Shown here: one piece after another, positions 1 to 7,310 of the stretch
How positions within the stretch are numbered: position 1 is the stretch's first letter
Layout of the letters: each line of letters opens with the position of its first letter
NCBI GenBank assembly: GCA_002690625.1
Contig: NZFJ01000050.1
Span: 1-8,217, forward strand
Source of the DNA: Rickettsiales bacterium
Lineage (GTDB): Bacteria > Pseudomonadota > Alphaproteobacteria > TMED109 > TMED131
Length of the DNA: 8,217 nt
Direction: 5' to 3'
Notes under the pieces: generated by a model
Told to the model about the DNA's origin: nothing
Databases searched by the model: none
The model's input: the letters and a program-made list of their open reading frames with translations, nothing else
Translations under genes and position numbers: made by a program

Positions 1-6
1 AAGTTC

Positions 7-2016
7 TTATAAATCATCAAATGCACCATTAAGAAAAGGTTTGAATTTTTTCCATTGTTGCGAACTACCCTGGTAAACCTTTTTTCTTACTTGAATGTTG
101 GATGCAGTAGATATACTTCTTGAATTGGTATGTGGTGATAGGCAGTTTTCATCCCAATCTAAATTCAGAAATGCAATTAACTTTCGAGTCTCACTATCCT
201 GGTTTTCTACCAGAACTTCATAATCAAGGTCATAAATTTTTGTATCGAGTGAATTTTTCCAAAACTCCATTAAATTTTCGTAAAGTCTGTAGTATTGGAT
301 GATGTCATCGAGATCATAACAGTAGCCAAGATTCTTTGTTTCAAAATACTGTTTATAATTTGCCCAACATACTGCTGCAGGACTTCTTTTGACATGCACG
401 ATTTTAGATTCTGGCATAGTGGTAATAATCAGTCCTATAAAACGAAAGTTTTGTGGCATTTTATCTGTAATAATTGAATTTTTCTTTGCTAGTTTCTGTA
501 TTTTTGTTAAATATTCCCTTCTGAAAACCTGTAAAGCATCATTATTAATTTCAGCTAAGCCTCTAGCTAGTGACCCACCTAATTGATTTACAAAAGGTAA
601 TTCACCCGCACCTGAAACTTGCGAATGAGACGAAATTATTTGTTCAACTAACGTTGTTCCAGAGCGTGGCATTCCGAGAATAAATATTGGAGTTGGATCT
701 TTTAATGATTTGGTAGGTAATACTGAGTTTTGTACCAACTGCGGATACCTGGTTTTAATTTGACTAAAGAGTTCTACATCTCGAGCTATTTTATAGTTCA
801 GCAGCTTTTTACGAAGTGCATTTCCTTCGCTATAATGCGAATAAGCTTGTTCAAATTCCTCCAGATCCTCATAAACCTTAGCTAAGCCAAAATTAATATG
901 GCATAGCTGTTCTTCTGAAATTTCTTTATCAAGATATAACTCCTTCATCTTTAAATACTGTTCATCTCGTGAATCGTATCTTTTTATTAAAGTCAGATTT
1001 CTATGGACTTCAGCTAAATTTGGTTTCAAGGCTATTGCTTGTTCATAGCTTTTTTTAGCCTCTTCAAACTTACCCAATTGTTTGAGAGTATTACCTAAAT
1101 TGCTGTGAGCCTCTGCATAATCTGGTTTTACCCCTATTGCTCTACTGTAGCTTTCTTTTGCCTCTTCTAATTTGCCCATTTCTTGCAGCGTAATACCTAA
1201 CTTGCTGTGCACTTTTGCGTATTCAGGTTTAAAATAAACAGCTTGGGAGTAGCTTGCCTCAGCCTCTTTTAATTTGCCCATTTCTAGTTGAGTGTTTCCC
1301 AAGTTATTGTGGGCCTCGGCATAATCTGGTTTTAATTCTATTGCTTTGGTATAGCTTGCTTGGGCCTCCTCTAACTTGCCAAGTTCTTGTTGCGTAACAC
1401 CTAAGTTGTTGTGGGCTTCGGCATCTTTGGGAGATAATTTAACTACTGTTTGGTTAGCATTTGCAGCTTCAAGGTTTCTTCCTGTTTGCCCTAATGATGC
1501 ACCTAGTACTTTCCAGCCAAAAGGATGGTTAGGGAATTCTTGAGTGATGGATTCTGCAAGCTTTTCAGCAATACCAAATCGTCCTTGTTGATAATGTTCT
1601 AAGAGACTACTTAATTTTTGCTGAGATGGATTTGAACTACTAGTGTTTTCGGTTTGAGATATAGAGACTAGTCGCGCCTCTAAGGAGTTTAGCTTTTCTC
1701 CACCTACTTCTAGACTCTTTACTTTTTCAATGACTTGCTTTGCTGCTTCAAACTGTTGTTCTTTAATTAGTAAATCAATGTAACTTAGCCAAAATTGTTC
1801 CATCTTTGGATTAGCTTCAAAAGCAATCTTAAAAAACAACAACGCTGATTCAGCTTCATTAACTGATGCCGCTATTAAACCTAAATTGTGATTAGCATCA
1901 GGATGTGAAGGCTGAGACTGCAAGATTGCTCGATAAAGTCGTTCGGCTTCTTCAACCCTTCCCTCTTTGTGTGCAGCAACTCCCTGCTGCAAAGCTTGTT
2001 CAACCGTTAGTTCCAT
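7..2016 (-). CDS. TPR-repeat protein with C-terminal PAPS-type sulfotransferase domain
   Basis: A 669-residue two-part protein, complete from ATG to TAA. Residues 1-340 are tetratricopeptide repeats. The clearest block is five 34-residue units at about 163-332, four of them (197-332) close copies of the pattern AEAHNNLG...GKLEEA..SY..AI.LKP. A weaker repeat lies near 10-70. Residues about 440-669 form a sulfotransferase domain: GMPRSGTT (448-455) matches the 5'-phosphosulfate-binding loop, and HVKRSPAAVCWANY (541-554) matches the 3'-phosphate-binding segment of PAPS enzymes. By family, such proteins transfer sulfate from PAPS to a sugar, protein or small molecule while the TPRs hold a partner or substrate. 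The acceptor cannot be read from sequence. No signal peptide or membrane segment is seen, so it is probably cytoplasmic. The gene is isolated, 167 bases after a small ORF, with only a weak ribosome site. TPR-sulfotransferases are often patchily distributed, so gain by transfer is possible. Confidence 0.9.
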   Translation of the reverse strand: MELTVEQALQQGVAAHKEGRVEEAERLYRAILQSQPSHPDANHNLGLIAASVNEAESALLFFKIAFEANPKMEQFWLSYIDLLIKEQQFEAAKQVIEKVKSLEVGGEKLNSLEARLVSISQTENTSSSNPSQQKLSSLLEHYQQGRFGIAEKLAESITQEFPNHPFGWKVLGASLGQTGRNLEAANANQTVVKLSPKDAEAHNNLGVTQQELGKLEEAQASYTKAIELKPDYAEAHNNLGNTQLEMGKLKEAEASYSQAVYFKPEYAKVHSKLGITLQEMGKLEEAKESYSRAIGVKPDYAEAHSNLGNTLKQLGKFEEAKKSYEQAIALKPNLAEVHRNLTLIKRYDSRDEQYLKMKELYLDKEISEEQLCHINFGLAKVYEDLEEFEQAYSHYSEGNALRKKLLNYKIARDVELFSQIKTRYPQLVQNSVLPTKSLKDPTPIFILGMPRSGTTLVEQIISSHSQVSGAGELPFVNQLGGSLARGLAEINNDALQVFRREYLTKIQKLAKKNSIITDKMPQNFRFIGLIITTMPESKIVHVKRSPAAVCWANYKQYFETKNLGYCYDLDDIIQYYRLYENLMEFWKNSLDTKIYDLDYEVLVENQDSETRKLIAFLNLDWDENCLSPHTNSRSISTASNIQVRKKVYQGSSQQWKKFKPFLNGAFDDL
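1021..1530 (-). repeat. 102-bp tandem repeats encoding TPR units
   Basis: Five consecutive 102-base units encode the 34-residue TPRs of the TPR-sulfotransferase (residues 163-332). The four at 1021-1428 are also alike at DNA level: the stretch coding for AEAHNNLG or AEAHSNLG recurs as near-identical 'gcctc.gcataatctggtttta' type text on the plus strand. This similarity suggests recent internal duplication and makes repeat-number change by recombination plausible. Confidence 0.8.
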
Positions 2017-2183
2017 TAAATAGTTTTAATTACCACTTTGCATATATTTGGTGACTGTTTATATGAGTTATTACATGCCTTTTGGATCTAATTACTTCAT
2101 CAATATTTTATTTGTCTTTAGAGAAATTTTAACAGCACATATTTTGATATAAAACTGTACGATGCTCTATTAATAACATTTCA

Positions 2184-2312
2184 TCAAATACTTGAGAATA
2201 CGGGTATATCAATAACACTTAGCAGTATTGGAATGTTTCTACCAGAACCACCCAAAGAATTTGGTGCTTCAATGACATACTTATGATAATTATAATGTTT
2301 TGGAGTATCCAT
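2184..2312 (-). CDS. Candidate small protein, 42 residues, unknown
   Basis: A short open frame starting MDTPKHYNYHKYVIEAP and ending PVFSSI before a TGA. It is supported by an AGGA Shine-Dalgarno-like sequence (2319-2322) six bases before the ATG, and by its location in an otherwise empty gap on the same strand as both neighbouring genes. The sequence is tyrosine-rich near the start, has a GGSG stretch in the middle and a short hydrophobic run (IPILLSVIDIPVF) near the end that is too short and too interrupted for a confident membrane helix. I recognise no family. It could be a real small gene, the remnant of a larger one, or chance: short frames are common in such AT-rich DNA. Confidence 0.3.
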   Translation of the reverse strand: MDTPKHYNYHKYVIEAPNSLGGSGRNIPILLSVIDIPVFSSI

Positions 2313-2463
2313 TTCATTTCCTAGAATTTTTAAATAAAATTATTTTTCTATATTTTTGAAGTACATCTAAATTTCATAAAATATTGATTATATTGACTTT
2401 TATTTACTCCCACTCATTAGTCGCAGATACTTAAACTATTGATTTTAAAACTTTTATTTTTTA

Positions 2464-2481
2464 TCTGTAAGAAGTCTGTAA
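2464..2481. repeat. Short direct repeat TCTGTAA, 11-bp period
   Basis: TCTGTAA occurs at 2464-2470 and again at 2475-2481, so the copies start 11 bases apart, about one helical turn. It lies just downstream of the unknown membrane-anchored gene and upstream of the small ORF. The spacing would suit a protein binding one face of DNA, but a 7-base pair like this can arise by chance in AT-rich sequence. Confidence 0.25.
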
Positions 2482-2513
2482 AAGTATTTACCCTGCTATC
2501 TTTTAAATAGTAA

Positions 2514-2900
2514 TTAGTTATCCTCACATTTGAGTATGGAAAGAAGATTATTTTCAGAATAACTTCTCACCTGAATCATTTTTATACCCAATCCTGAACA
2601 GGTTGCACCGTTATACATAGTCTTGGGATGGTAGTTTCTGGCAAGATCTTTCTTGTCTCTCAATAAATTCTCTTTGATTTTCAAAGGAATAATTACAAGC
2701 GTGTCACCCTGTAATTCTAACCGTGTTGTTCCATTTGACTTTTTCTGAAAATCAATCCAAAAAGCAATTAATTTTTCTCGTTCTGCAATCTGTTGCTCCG
2801 TAAATTTTGTCGGCGAAGATTCCTCTACCAATCCAAAGAACTGACCAATTATTCCAATTAAAAGAAGTATTCCAAAAAAGTATGCAATTTTTTTTACCAT
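2514..2900 (-). CDS. Hypothetical membrane-anchored protein, 128 residues
   Basis: I do not recognise a family. The protein starts MVKK and continues into one hydrophobic stretch (about residues 5-24, rich in I, L, F and G) with no lipobox cysteine and no obvious signal-peptidase site. The most likely picture is an N-terminal anchor in the inner membrane with about 100 residues in the periplasm. That part has a charged segment (33-56), a likely beta segment (LELQGDTLVIIPLKI, 61-75) and only two cysteines, C101 and C125, which could form a disulfide. The ATG is fixed by a very strong Shine-Dalgarno sequence. The gene begins 42 bases after the guaA stop on the same strand with no terminator visible between, so it may be the last gene of the gua cluster. 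A link to purine synthesis is not implied by its sequence. Confidence 0.75.
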   Translation of the reverse strand: MVKKIAYFFGILLLIGIIGQFFGLVEESSPTKFTEQQIAEREKLIAFWIDFQKKSNGTTRLELQGDTLVIIPLKIKENLLRDKKDLARNYHPKTMYNGATCSGLGIKMIQVRSYSENNLLSILKCEDN

Positions 2901-2907
2901 AACTCTT

Positions 2908-2914
2908 ACCTCCT
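2908..2914 (-). promoter_or_regulatory. Strong Shine-Dalgarno sequence AGGAGGT
   Basis: Read on the minus strand, AGGAGGT lies seven bases before the ATG at 2900. It is close to a perfect anti-16S match and stands out because guaB, guaA, ratA and smpB in this window have weak or no recognisable Shine-Dalgarno sequences. It supports the chosen start and efficient translation of the unknown protein. Confidence 0.8.
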
Positions 2915-2942
2915 AATTGAAATAATTTAGATTATAACAACC

Positions 2943-4583
2943 TCATTCCCACTCTATAGTTGACGGAGGTTTGCTTGATACGTCATATGCCACTCTATTG
3001 ATTCCAGGTATTTCACTAATTATTTTATTTGAAACCTCTTCAATCAATTTATAGGGAAGCCTTGACCAAGAAGCGGTCATAAAATCAGAGGTTTTGACAC
3101 AACGAAGAACAACAGTCCATTCATAACTTCTACCATCACCCATAACTCCAACAGATTTAACAGGTAGAAATACAACAAAAGCCTGACTTGTGGCTTCATA
3201 CCAAGATTTACCTATTTCATTCTCTTCACAAAGTCCATTTATAAAATCAGTTCTATTAACGAATGTTTTTTTTAAATTTTCTGTAAAAATGTTATCTGCT
3301 TTTTGAAGCAAATCAATATATTCTTTTTGAATAGCGCCTAGTATCCTCACAGCCAAACCTGGACCCGGGAAAGGGTGACGGTTAATTAAATCAGAATCCA
3401 ATCCTAGTGTTTTACCCAAGGATCTCACCTCATCTTTAAATAATTCTCTTAATGGCTCAAGTAGTCTTAAATGTAGCGACTCAGGTAATCCACCGACATT
3501 ATGATGACTTTTTATTTTTGTAGCTTTTTTATTTTTGCCATCAGCAGACTCAATGACATCAGGATAAATTGTTCCCTGGGCAAGCCATTTGATGTTTGGA
3601 ATTTTTATTGCCTCACGTTGGAAAACATCAACAAAAATTTTTCCTATTATTTTTCTTTTTTCCTCTGGGTCAATAATGCCTTTGAGCCCATCTAGAAACT
3701 CACTGGAAGCATCAATCTTACGAACATTTACACCTAACTTTCCGGAGATCTCATTCATAACATTTTTTGCTTCATCTTTTCTTAACATTCCATGATCAAC
3801 AAAAATACAAATTAATTGCGTGCCAATAGCCTTATGAAGTAAAGATGCAGCAACTGAAGAATCGACGCCTCCCGATAAACCGAGCAAAACAGCATCAGAC
3901 CCTACTTTAGTTTTGATGTTTTGGACAACTTCTTCAACATAATTTTTCATTTTCCAATTAGCAGGTACATCACAAATTTCATGAACAAATCTTTTGATTA
4001 TTTGCAATCCCTGCTTAGTGTGAGTGACCTCGGGGTGAAATTGCAAACCATATAGCTTTCTTTCATCATTTCCAATTCCTGCAATGGGACAATTTTCAGT
4101 GGAGCATATTATTTTAAAATCATTTGGAATTTCAGTTACCAAATCACCATGGCTCATCCAAACATCCAATAGTCCGTGGCCTTTACCATTAACATGATCA
4201 GATATTTTACTCAGCAAATGTGAATGCCCTCTGGCACGAACAGTGGCGTGGCCAAATTCTCTAATTCCTTTGGATTCAACTTGTCCACCCAATGCTTTTG
4301 TCATTGCTTGCATTCCATAGCAAATACCTAAGATAGGTACTTTGAGTTCAAAAAGTTGAGGATCTATAGTAGGGGACGAAAAATCACTAACTGACATTGG
4401 ACCACCAGATAAAACAATTCCTTGTATTTTTTTATTTGATGATGATGAATTTATTAAACTGACAACCTCATGTTGCTTATCAAAAGGGTGTATTTCGGCA
4501 TAAACCCCAATATCTCTAATTCTACGAGCAATTAATTGGGTGACTTGGGAACCAAAGTCGAAAATTAAAATTATTTGACGCAG
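2943..4583 (-). CDS. guaA: GMP synthase (glutamine-hydrolysing), with probable CTG start
   Basis: Converts XMP, ATP and glutamine to GMP in the cytoplasm, the last step of guanine nucleotide synthesis. With the start proposed here it has 546 residues, close to the roughly 540 of betaproteobacterial GuaA. The class I amidotransferase domain shows [13 protein letters not shown] near the N-terminus, the nucleophile in GICYGMQ (C88) and its partners in FHPEVTH (H183, E185). The ATP-pyrophosphatase loop SGGVDSS is at 237-243, followed by [19 protein letters not shown] and the C-terminal KPPSTIEWE. An extra segment at about 441-463 ending GKSWY is typical of betaproteobacterial enzymes and absent from E. 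coli. The first in-frame ATG (4397) would delete the conserved DFGSQ end. Upstream the frame stays open to a stop at 4602-4604, with no ATG, GTG or TTG. CTG at 4583 aligns with the usual initiator Met; ATT at 4601 is the alternative. It starts 13 bases after guaB. Confidence 0.93.
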   Translation of the reverse strand: MRQIILIFDFGSQVTQLIARRIRDIGVYAEIHPFDKQHEVVSLINSSSSNKKIQGIVLSGGPMSVSDFSSPTIDPQLFELKVPILGICYGMQAMTKALGGQVESKGIREFGHATVRARGHSHLLSKISDHVNGKGHGLLDVWMSHGDLVTEIPNDFKIICSTENCPIAGIGNDERKLYGLQFHPEVTHTKQGLQIIKRFVHEICDVPANWKMKNYVEEVVQNIKTKVGSDAVLLGLSGGVDSSVAASLLHKAIGTQLICIFVDHGMLRKDEAKNVMNEISGKLGVNVRKIDASSEFLDGLKGIIDPEEKRKIIGKIFVDVFQREAIKIPNIKWLAQGTIYPDVIESADGKNKKATKIKSHHNVGGLPESLHLRLLEPLRELFKDEVRSLGKTLGLDSDLINRHPFPGPGLAVRILGAIQKEYIDLLQKADNIFTENLKKTFVNRTDFINGLCEENEIGKSWYEATSQAFVVFLPVKSVGVMGDGRSYEWTVVLRCVKTSDFMTASWSRLPYKLIEEVSNKIISEIPGINRVAYDVSSKPPSTIEWE

Positions 4584-4596
4584 TTTTCTACAAGCC

Positions 4597-6066
4597 TTAA
4601 TCTATTTGGTAATTTGGTGCTTCTTTGGTTATTTGAACGTCATGAACATGGGACTCTCGCATGCCAGCTGAGGATGCTTCAACAAATTTTGCCTTACTAT
4701 GCAGATCAGCAATCGAATTACTTCCAGTGTATCCTAAACATGCTTTAATACCACCTGCTAATTGATAAAGAATTTGTTTTATGGACCCTTTACAAGGGAC
4801 TCTTCCTTCAATGCCTTCAGGTACAAATTTTTCAGAGGCAGGATTTTCTCCTTCCTGAAAATATCTGTCTGCTGATCCATCTTGCATAGCACCCACCGAA
4901 CCCATTCCTCTATAGCTTTTGAAAGATCTACCTTGATAAAAGATTATTTCTCCAGGAGCTTCGTCTGCACCAGCGAACATGCTACCAATCATTACAGAAT
5001 TAGCACCTGCAGCAAGCGCTTTACCAATATCACCAGAATATCTAATTCCGCCGTCTGCAACAACAGGTATTGAGAAACTTTTCAACGCATTGGAAACTTC
5101 ATTTATCGCAGTTATTTGAGGAACACCAACACCAGCGACTATTCTTGTTGTGCAAATTGAACCCGGGCCAATACCTACTTTAACTCCGTCGACACCGACG
5201 TCAGCCAAAGCTTTCGCAGCATCTCCCGTAGCGATATTTCCGCCAATAATTTGAATATTGGAATATTTAGATTTAATCCATTTGATCCTATCTATAACAC
5301 CCTTTGAATGACCATGTGCAGTATCAACTACAATCAAATCCACTCCAGCAGAAATTAGTCTTTCGACCCTCTCCTCGGTATCCCCTGCCACACCAACAGC
5401 CGCACCTACAAGCAACTTACCCTGATCATCTCTTGCTGCAAGTGGATGCTCAATTCCTTTTAAAATATCTTTAACTGTTATGAGGCCCTTTAAATAAAAC
5501 TCTTTGTCAACAACTAAAACTCTTTCAATACGGTGTTTATGCATTAATGCTTTAGCAATATCTATTGAAACACCTTCATTTACTGTAACAAGAAGTTTCT
5601 TGGGTGTCATTATGTTAGATACTGGTTGATCCAACTCAGTTTCGAATCTGAGATCTCTATTGGTGACAATTCCAACAACTTTTTTTTCATTGTCAATTAC
5701 GGGCAAACCGGAAATTTGTTCAACAGACTTAACTCTCATGACTTCTCTAACTGACATTCCCGGTGAAATAGTTATTGGCTCTTTTACTACCCCGGCCTCA
5801 AAACGTTTAACTTTCATTACCTCAATGGCTTGTAATTCGGGACTTAAGTTTTTGTGAATAATACCAACTCCGCCCTCCTCAGCCAATGCAATTGCTAATT
5901 TTGATTCAGTTACTGTATCCATAGCTGCAGAAACGATAGGTAAATTTATTGATAGTTTGGCAGTCAAAGTAGCTTTTAAGTTGGTTTCTTTGGGCAAAAC
6001 TTCAGAATAACCAGGAAGAAGCAAAACGTCGTCAAATGTTAATGCTTTTTTTTCAATTTTCATCAT
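4597..6066 (-). CDS. guaB: Inosine-5'-monophosphate dehydrogenase
   Basis: Oxidises IMP to XMP with NAD+, the rate-limiting and first committed step to GMP, in the cytoplasm. Full length at 489 residues (E. coli enzyme 488). The catalytic (beta/alpha)8 barrel is interrupted by two CBS domains at about 95-205, containing SNIMTP and [18 protein letters not shown]. The catalytic cysteine loop GPGSICTTR places the nucleophile at C305, and the flap Arg-Tyr pair lies in RYFQ (R401, Y402). The N-terminus [19 protein letters not shown] and the segment [12 protein letters not shown] are family hallmarks. No catalytic residue is missing. Two adjacent ATGs (6066 and 6063) are possible starts; no clear Shine-Dalgarno sequence precedes either. 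The gene starts 38 bases after rnfH and its product feeds GuaA, encoded next, so co-transcription is very likely. Confidence 0.98.
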   Translation of the reverse strand: MMKIEKKALTFDDVLLLPGYSEVLPKETNLKATLTAKLSINLPIVSAAMDTVTESKLAIALAEEGGVGIIHKNLSPELQAIEVMKVKRFEAGVVKEPITISPGMSVREVMRVKSVEQISGLPVIDNEKKVVGIVTNRDLRFETELDQPVSNIMTPKKLLVTVNEGVSIDIAKALMHKHRIERVLVVDKEFYLKGLITVKDILKGIEHPLAARDDQGKLLVGAAVGVAGDTEERVERLISAGVDLIVVDTAHGHSKGVIDRIKWIKSKYSNIQIIGGNIATGDAAKALADVGVDGVKVGIGPGSICTTRIVAGVGVPQITAINEVSNALKSFSIPVVADGGIRYSGDIGKALAAGANSVMIGSMFAGADEAPGEIIFYQGRSFKSYRGMGSVGAMQDGSADRYFQEGENPASEKFVPEGIEGRVPCKGSIKQILYQLAGGIKACLGYTGSNSIADLHSKAKFVEASSAGMRESHVHDVQITKEAPNYQID

Positions 6067-6104
6067 TTATCAATTTTTTAATTTAATCTAAGCCTACAAG
6101 CCAA

Positions 6105-6386
6105 TTATAGTTTATTGATTCTCCTTCGGCGCATTTCCTTAGGATCCATAGTGAGGTGTCGTAATATAACTAGCCGTTCGTTATGTAATATTTTATAATC
6201 ATCATGAACTCTTTTACCATTAATTGCTATGCTGTTAGTGTTTTTTAAAGCATATATAAAAGCAGGTAAGAGTTCATCACGATTTTTTATTTCTCCTACT
6301 GTCGTGCCTCTAATTACTAACAAGTTTTGAGCTAAGCATTTATCAGGCAGTGCTAAAATTAACTCTACCAAAACATTCTCATTCAA
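6105..6386 (-). CDS. rnfH: RnfH family ubiquitin-like protein
   Basis: A 93-residue protein of the RnfH (UPF0125, YfjF) family, small beta-grasp proteins of uncertain function. The signature is the C-terminal RLVILRHLTMDPKEMRRRR, with the DPKE.RRRR motif near-diagnostic, plus GTTVGEI near residues 27-33 and INGKRVHDDYKIL in the middle. The start is a TTG at 6386 that overlaps the end of ratA by eight bases. No in-frame ATG would keep the family's N-terminal strand (VLVELILALP), so TTG is preferred and translational coupling with ratA is likely. The name comes from linkage to rnf genes in some bacteria; nothing here connects it to electron transport. It is commonly found beside ratA, and an antitoxin role has been suggested for that pairing but is not established. 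Confidence 0.92.
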   Translation of the reverse strand: MNENVLVELILALPDKCLAQNLLVIRGTTVGEIKNRDELLPAFIYALKNTNSIAINGKRVHDDYKILHNERLVILRHLTMDPKEMRRRRINKL

Positions 6387-6807
6387 TCTTATCTGCCTGT
6401 TTAATAAATGAATCCATCAGACTTTGAGAAATTTCACTAAAAACATAACCAGTAGTTTTTTCTATAATAAAATTAGAAAATGAGTACTCTAAAAAGAAAT
6501 TTATCTTACAGGAATTTTTATCAATTTTAATAAACTCCCAATAACCATACATTGCTTTGAAAGGTCCTTTGGAAAGTTTCATGGTTATTTTAGAGGGTGG
6601 TTCATTGAAATTTATTGTTGTGAAAGCAAAGGGAATTCCTTTGAAAACAACATTAACAGTGGCAATAATACTACCATCATCTAAGGTTAAGTAAGATGAA
6701 TCTTCACACCATGGGAGAAATTGTGGGTAATCCTCAATATTTTTTACAAGCTCATACATTGATTCTGCAGAATGTTGCACTAATGACGTTTTATTAATTT
6801 TTGGCAT
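6379..6807 (-). CDS. ratA: RatA/PasT family START-domain protein
   Basis: A 142-residue single-domain protein of the START/polyketide-cyclase fold (RatA, PasT, also likened to Coq10). It aligns over its whole length with E. coli Rat[22 protein letters not shown], then [10 protein letters not shown] (about 26-35), the [13 protein letters not shown] segment (about 79-91) and a C-terminal helix with [12 protein letters not shown]. In E. coli the protein was reported to bind 50S subunits and block 70S formation, and in other bacteria it was linked to stress survival; eukaryotic Coq10 relatives bind ubiquinone. Which role applies here cannot be read from sequence. The ATG at 6807 has no evident Shine-Dalgarno sequence. 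It is the first gene of the minus-strand cluster, 11 bases from the divergent smpB, so its promoter must lie inside smpB or a leaderless transcript is used. Confidence 0.95.
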   Translation of the reverse strand: MPKINKTSLVQHSAESMYELVKNIEDYPQFLPWCEDSSYLTLDDGSIIATVNVVFKGIPFAFTTINFNEPPSKITMKLSKGPFKAMYGYWEFIKIDKNSCKINFFLEYSFSNFIIEKTTGYVFSEISQSLMDSFIKQADKIE

Positions 6808-6828
6808 ATTATTATTCTATGAGCATAG
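6808..6828. promoter_or_regulatory. ratA/smpB divergent junction with small inverted repeat
   Basis: Only 11 A/T-rich bases (6808-6818) separate the two divergent start codons. CTATGAGCATAG at 6817-6828 is a 5+2+5 inverted repeat that includes the smpB start codon and lies in the 5' region of ratA. I see no clear Shine-Dalgarno sequence for either gene and no convincing -35/-10 pair, so promoters must sit within the opposite reading frames. An operator function for the inverted repeat is speculation; such short repeats occur by chance. Confidence 0.35.
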
Positions 6829-7286
6829 TTCAAAATAAAAAGGCTTTTCATGAATATTTTGTCGAAGAACGATTCGAGGCTGGCATTGTTTTACAGGGTT
6901 GGGAAGCGAAATCTATTCGTGAAGGAAGAGCACAACTCAAAGAGGCTTATGTCGTGATAAGAAATGCACAGGTTTATCTGATAGGGGCACACATTTCTCC
7001 ACTTATTTCGACTTCAACACATAATATAGCTAATCCTACTAGAACTCGTAAATTACTTTTAAAAATGTCTGAAATTGAAAAGCTTATAGGTAAAACAGAG
7101 CGTTCTGGATACTCTTTAGTTCCTATAAATTTACATTTTTCAAAAGGTCGCGTCAAAATTGATATTGGATTAGCAAAAGGGAAGAAACTGCATGATAAAA
7201 GACAATCAATAAAAGACAGAGACTGGAAAAGGCAAGAGCAAAGAATTCTGAAAGAAGTTAATAACCCAAAAAAAACAGTAAATTGA
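6819..7286 (+). CDS. smpB: SsrA (tmRNA)-binding protein SmpB
   Basis: Binds tmRNA and delivers it to ribosomes stalled on broken mRNAs, where it mimics the anticodon side of a tRNA during trans-translation. With ATG at 6819 it has 155 residues and begins [22 protein letters not shown], matching betaproteobacterial SmpB. Other signatures are [15 protein letters not shown] (25-39), PTRTRKLLL (73-81) and GKKLHDKR (121-128), followed by the basic tail ([13 protein letters not shown]) that inserts into the decoding site. An in-frame TTG at 6801 would add six residues (MAYYYS) and overlap ratA; it is less likely because the family N-terminus starts at MSI. The partner tmRNA gene is not in this window. 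The next gene lies 24 bases downstream on the same strand with no terminator between, so read-through is plausible. Confidence 0.97.
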   Translation: MSIVQNKKAFHEYFVEERFEAGIVLQGWEAKSIREGRAQLKEAYVVIRNAQVYLIGAHISPLISTSTHNIANPTRTRKLLLKMSEIEKLIGKTERSGYSLVPINLHFSKGRVKIDIGLAKGKKLHDKRQSIKDRDWKRQEQRILKEVNNPKKTVN

Positions 7287-7300
7287 ATTTAAATTATCAA

Positions 7301-7304
7301 AAGG
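7301..7304 (+). promoter_or_regulatory. Shine-Dalgarno sequence AAGG
   Basis: AAGG, within AAAAGG, lies six bases before the ATG at 7311 and supports that start for the substrate-binding lipoprotein over the internal ATGs at 7323 and 7326. Confidence 0.6.
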
Positions 7305-7310
7305 TTTATT

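Larger units (their letters stand above)
2017..2513. other. AT-rich intergenic region
   Basis: This 497-base stretch lies between the unknown membrane-anchored gene and the TPR-sulfotransferase gene. It is visibly richer in A+T than the flanking genes. It contains one candidate small ORF on the minus strand (2184-2312) and a short direct repeat at 2464-2481. I saw no tRNA, no clear hairpin plus T-run terminator and no insertion-sequence ends. It presumably holds the end of the gua-cluster transcript and the promoter of the sulfotransferase gene, but I could not identify a convincing -35/-10 pair. Confidence 0.6.

Noticed and set aside
120..586. Plus-strand open frames inside the sulfotransferase gene
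   Set aside because: They overlap each other and lie opposite a well-supported gene; their products have no recognisable features.
1021..1530. Regular 102-base repeats as a CRISPR or satellite array
   Set aside because: They are in-frame coding repeats giving 34-residue TPR units, with no short repeats separated by unique spacers.
2340..2513. Rho-independent terminator after the 128-residue protein gene
   Set aside because: The region has many A and T runs but no GC-containing stem followed by a T-run on the minus strand that I could support.
3501..3795. Plus-strand open frames opposite guaA
   Set aside because: They are antisense to conserved catalytic-domain coding sequence and overlap one another.
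2943..4397. guaA starting at the ATG at 4397 (484 residues)
   Set aside because: It would remove the conserved DFGSQ...LSGGP end of the glutaminase domain, which is encoded intact just upstream in the same frame.
6105..6807. RatA-RnfH as a new toxin-antitoxin pair
   Set aside because: Both are widespread conserved families in their usual neighbourhood. Toxin-antitoxin labelling of this pair is not well supported, and nothing here adds to it.
6801..6818. smpB starting at TTG 6801
   Set aside because: The ATG at 6819 matches the family N-terminus (MSI...), and the upstream six residues have no family support and overlap ratA.
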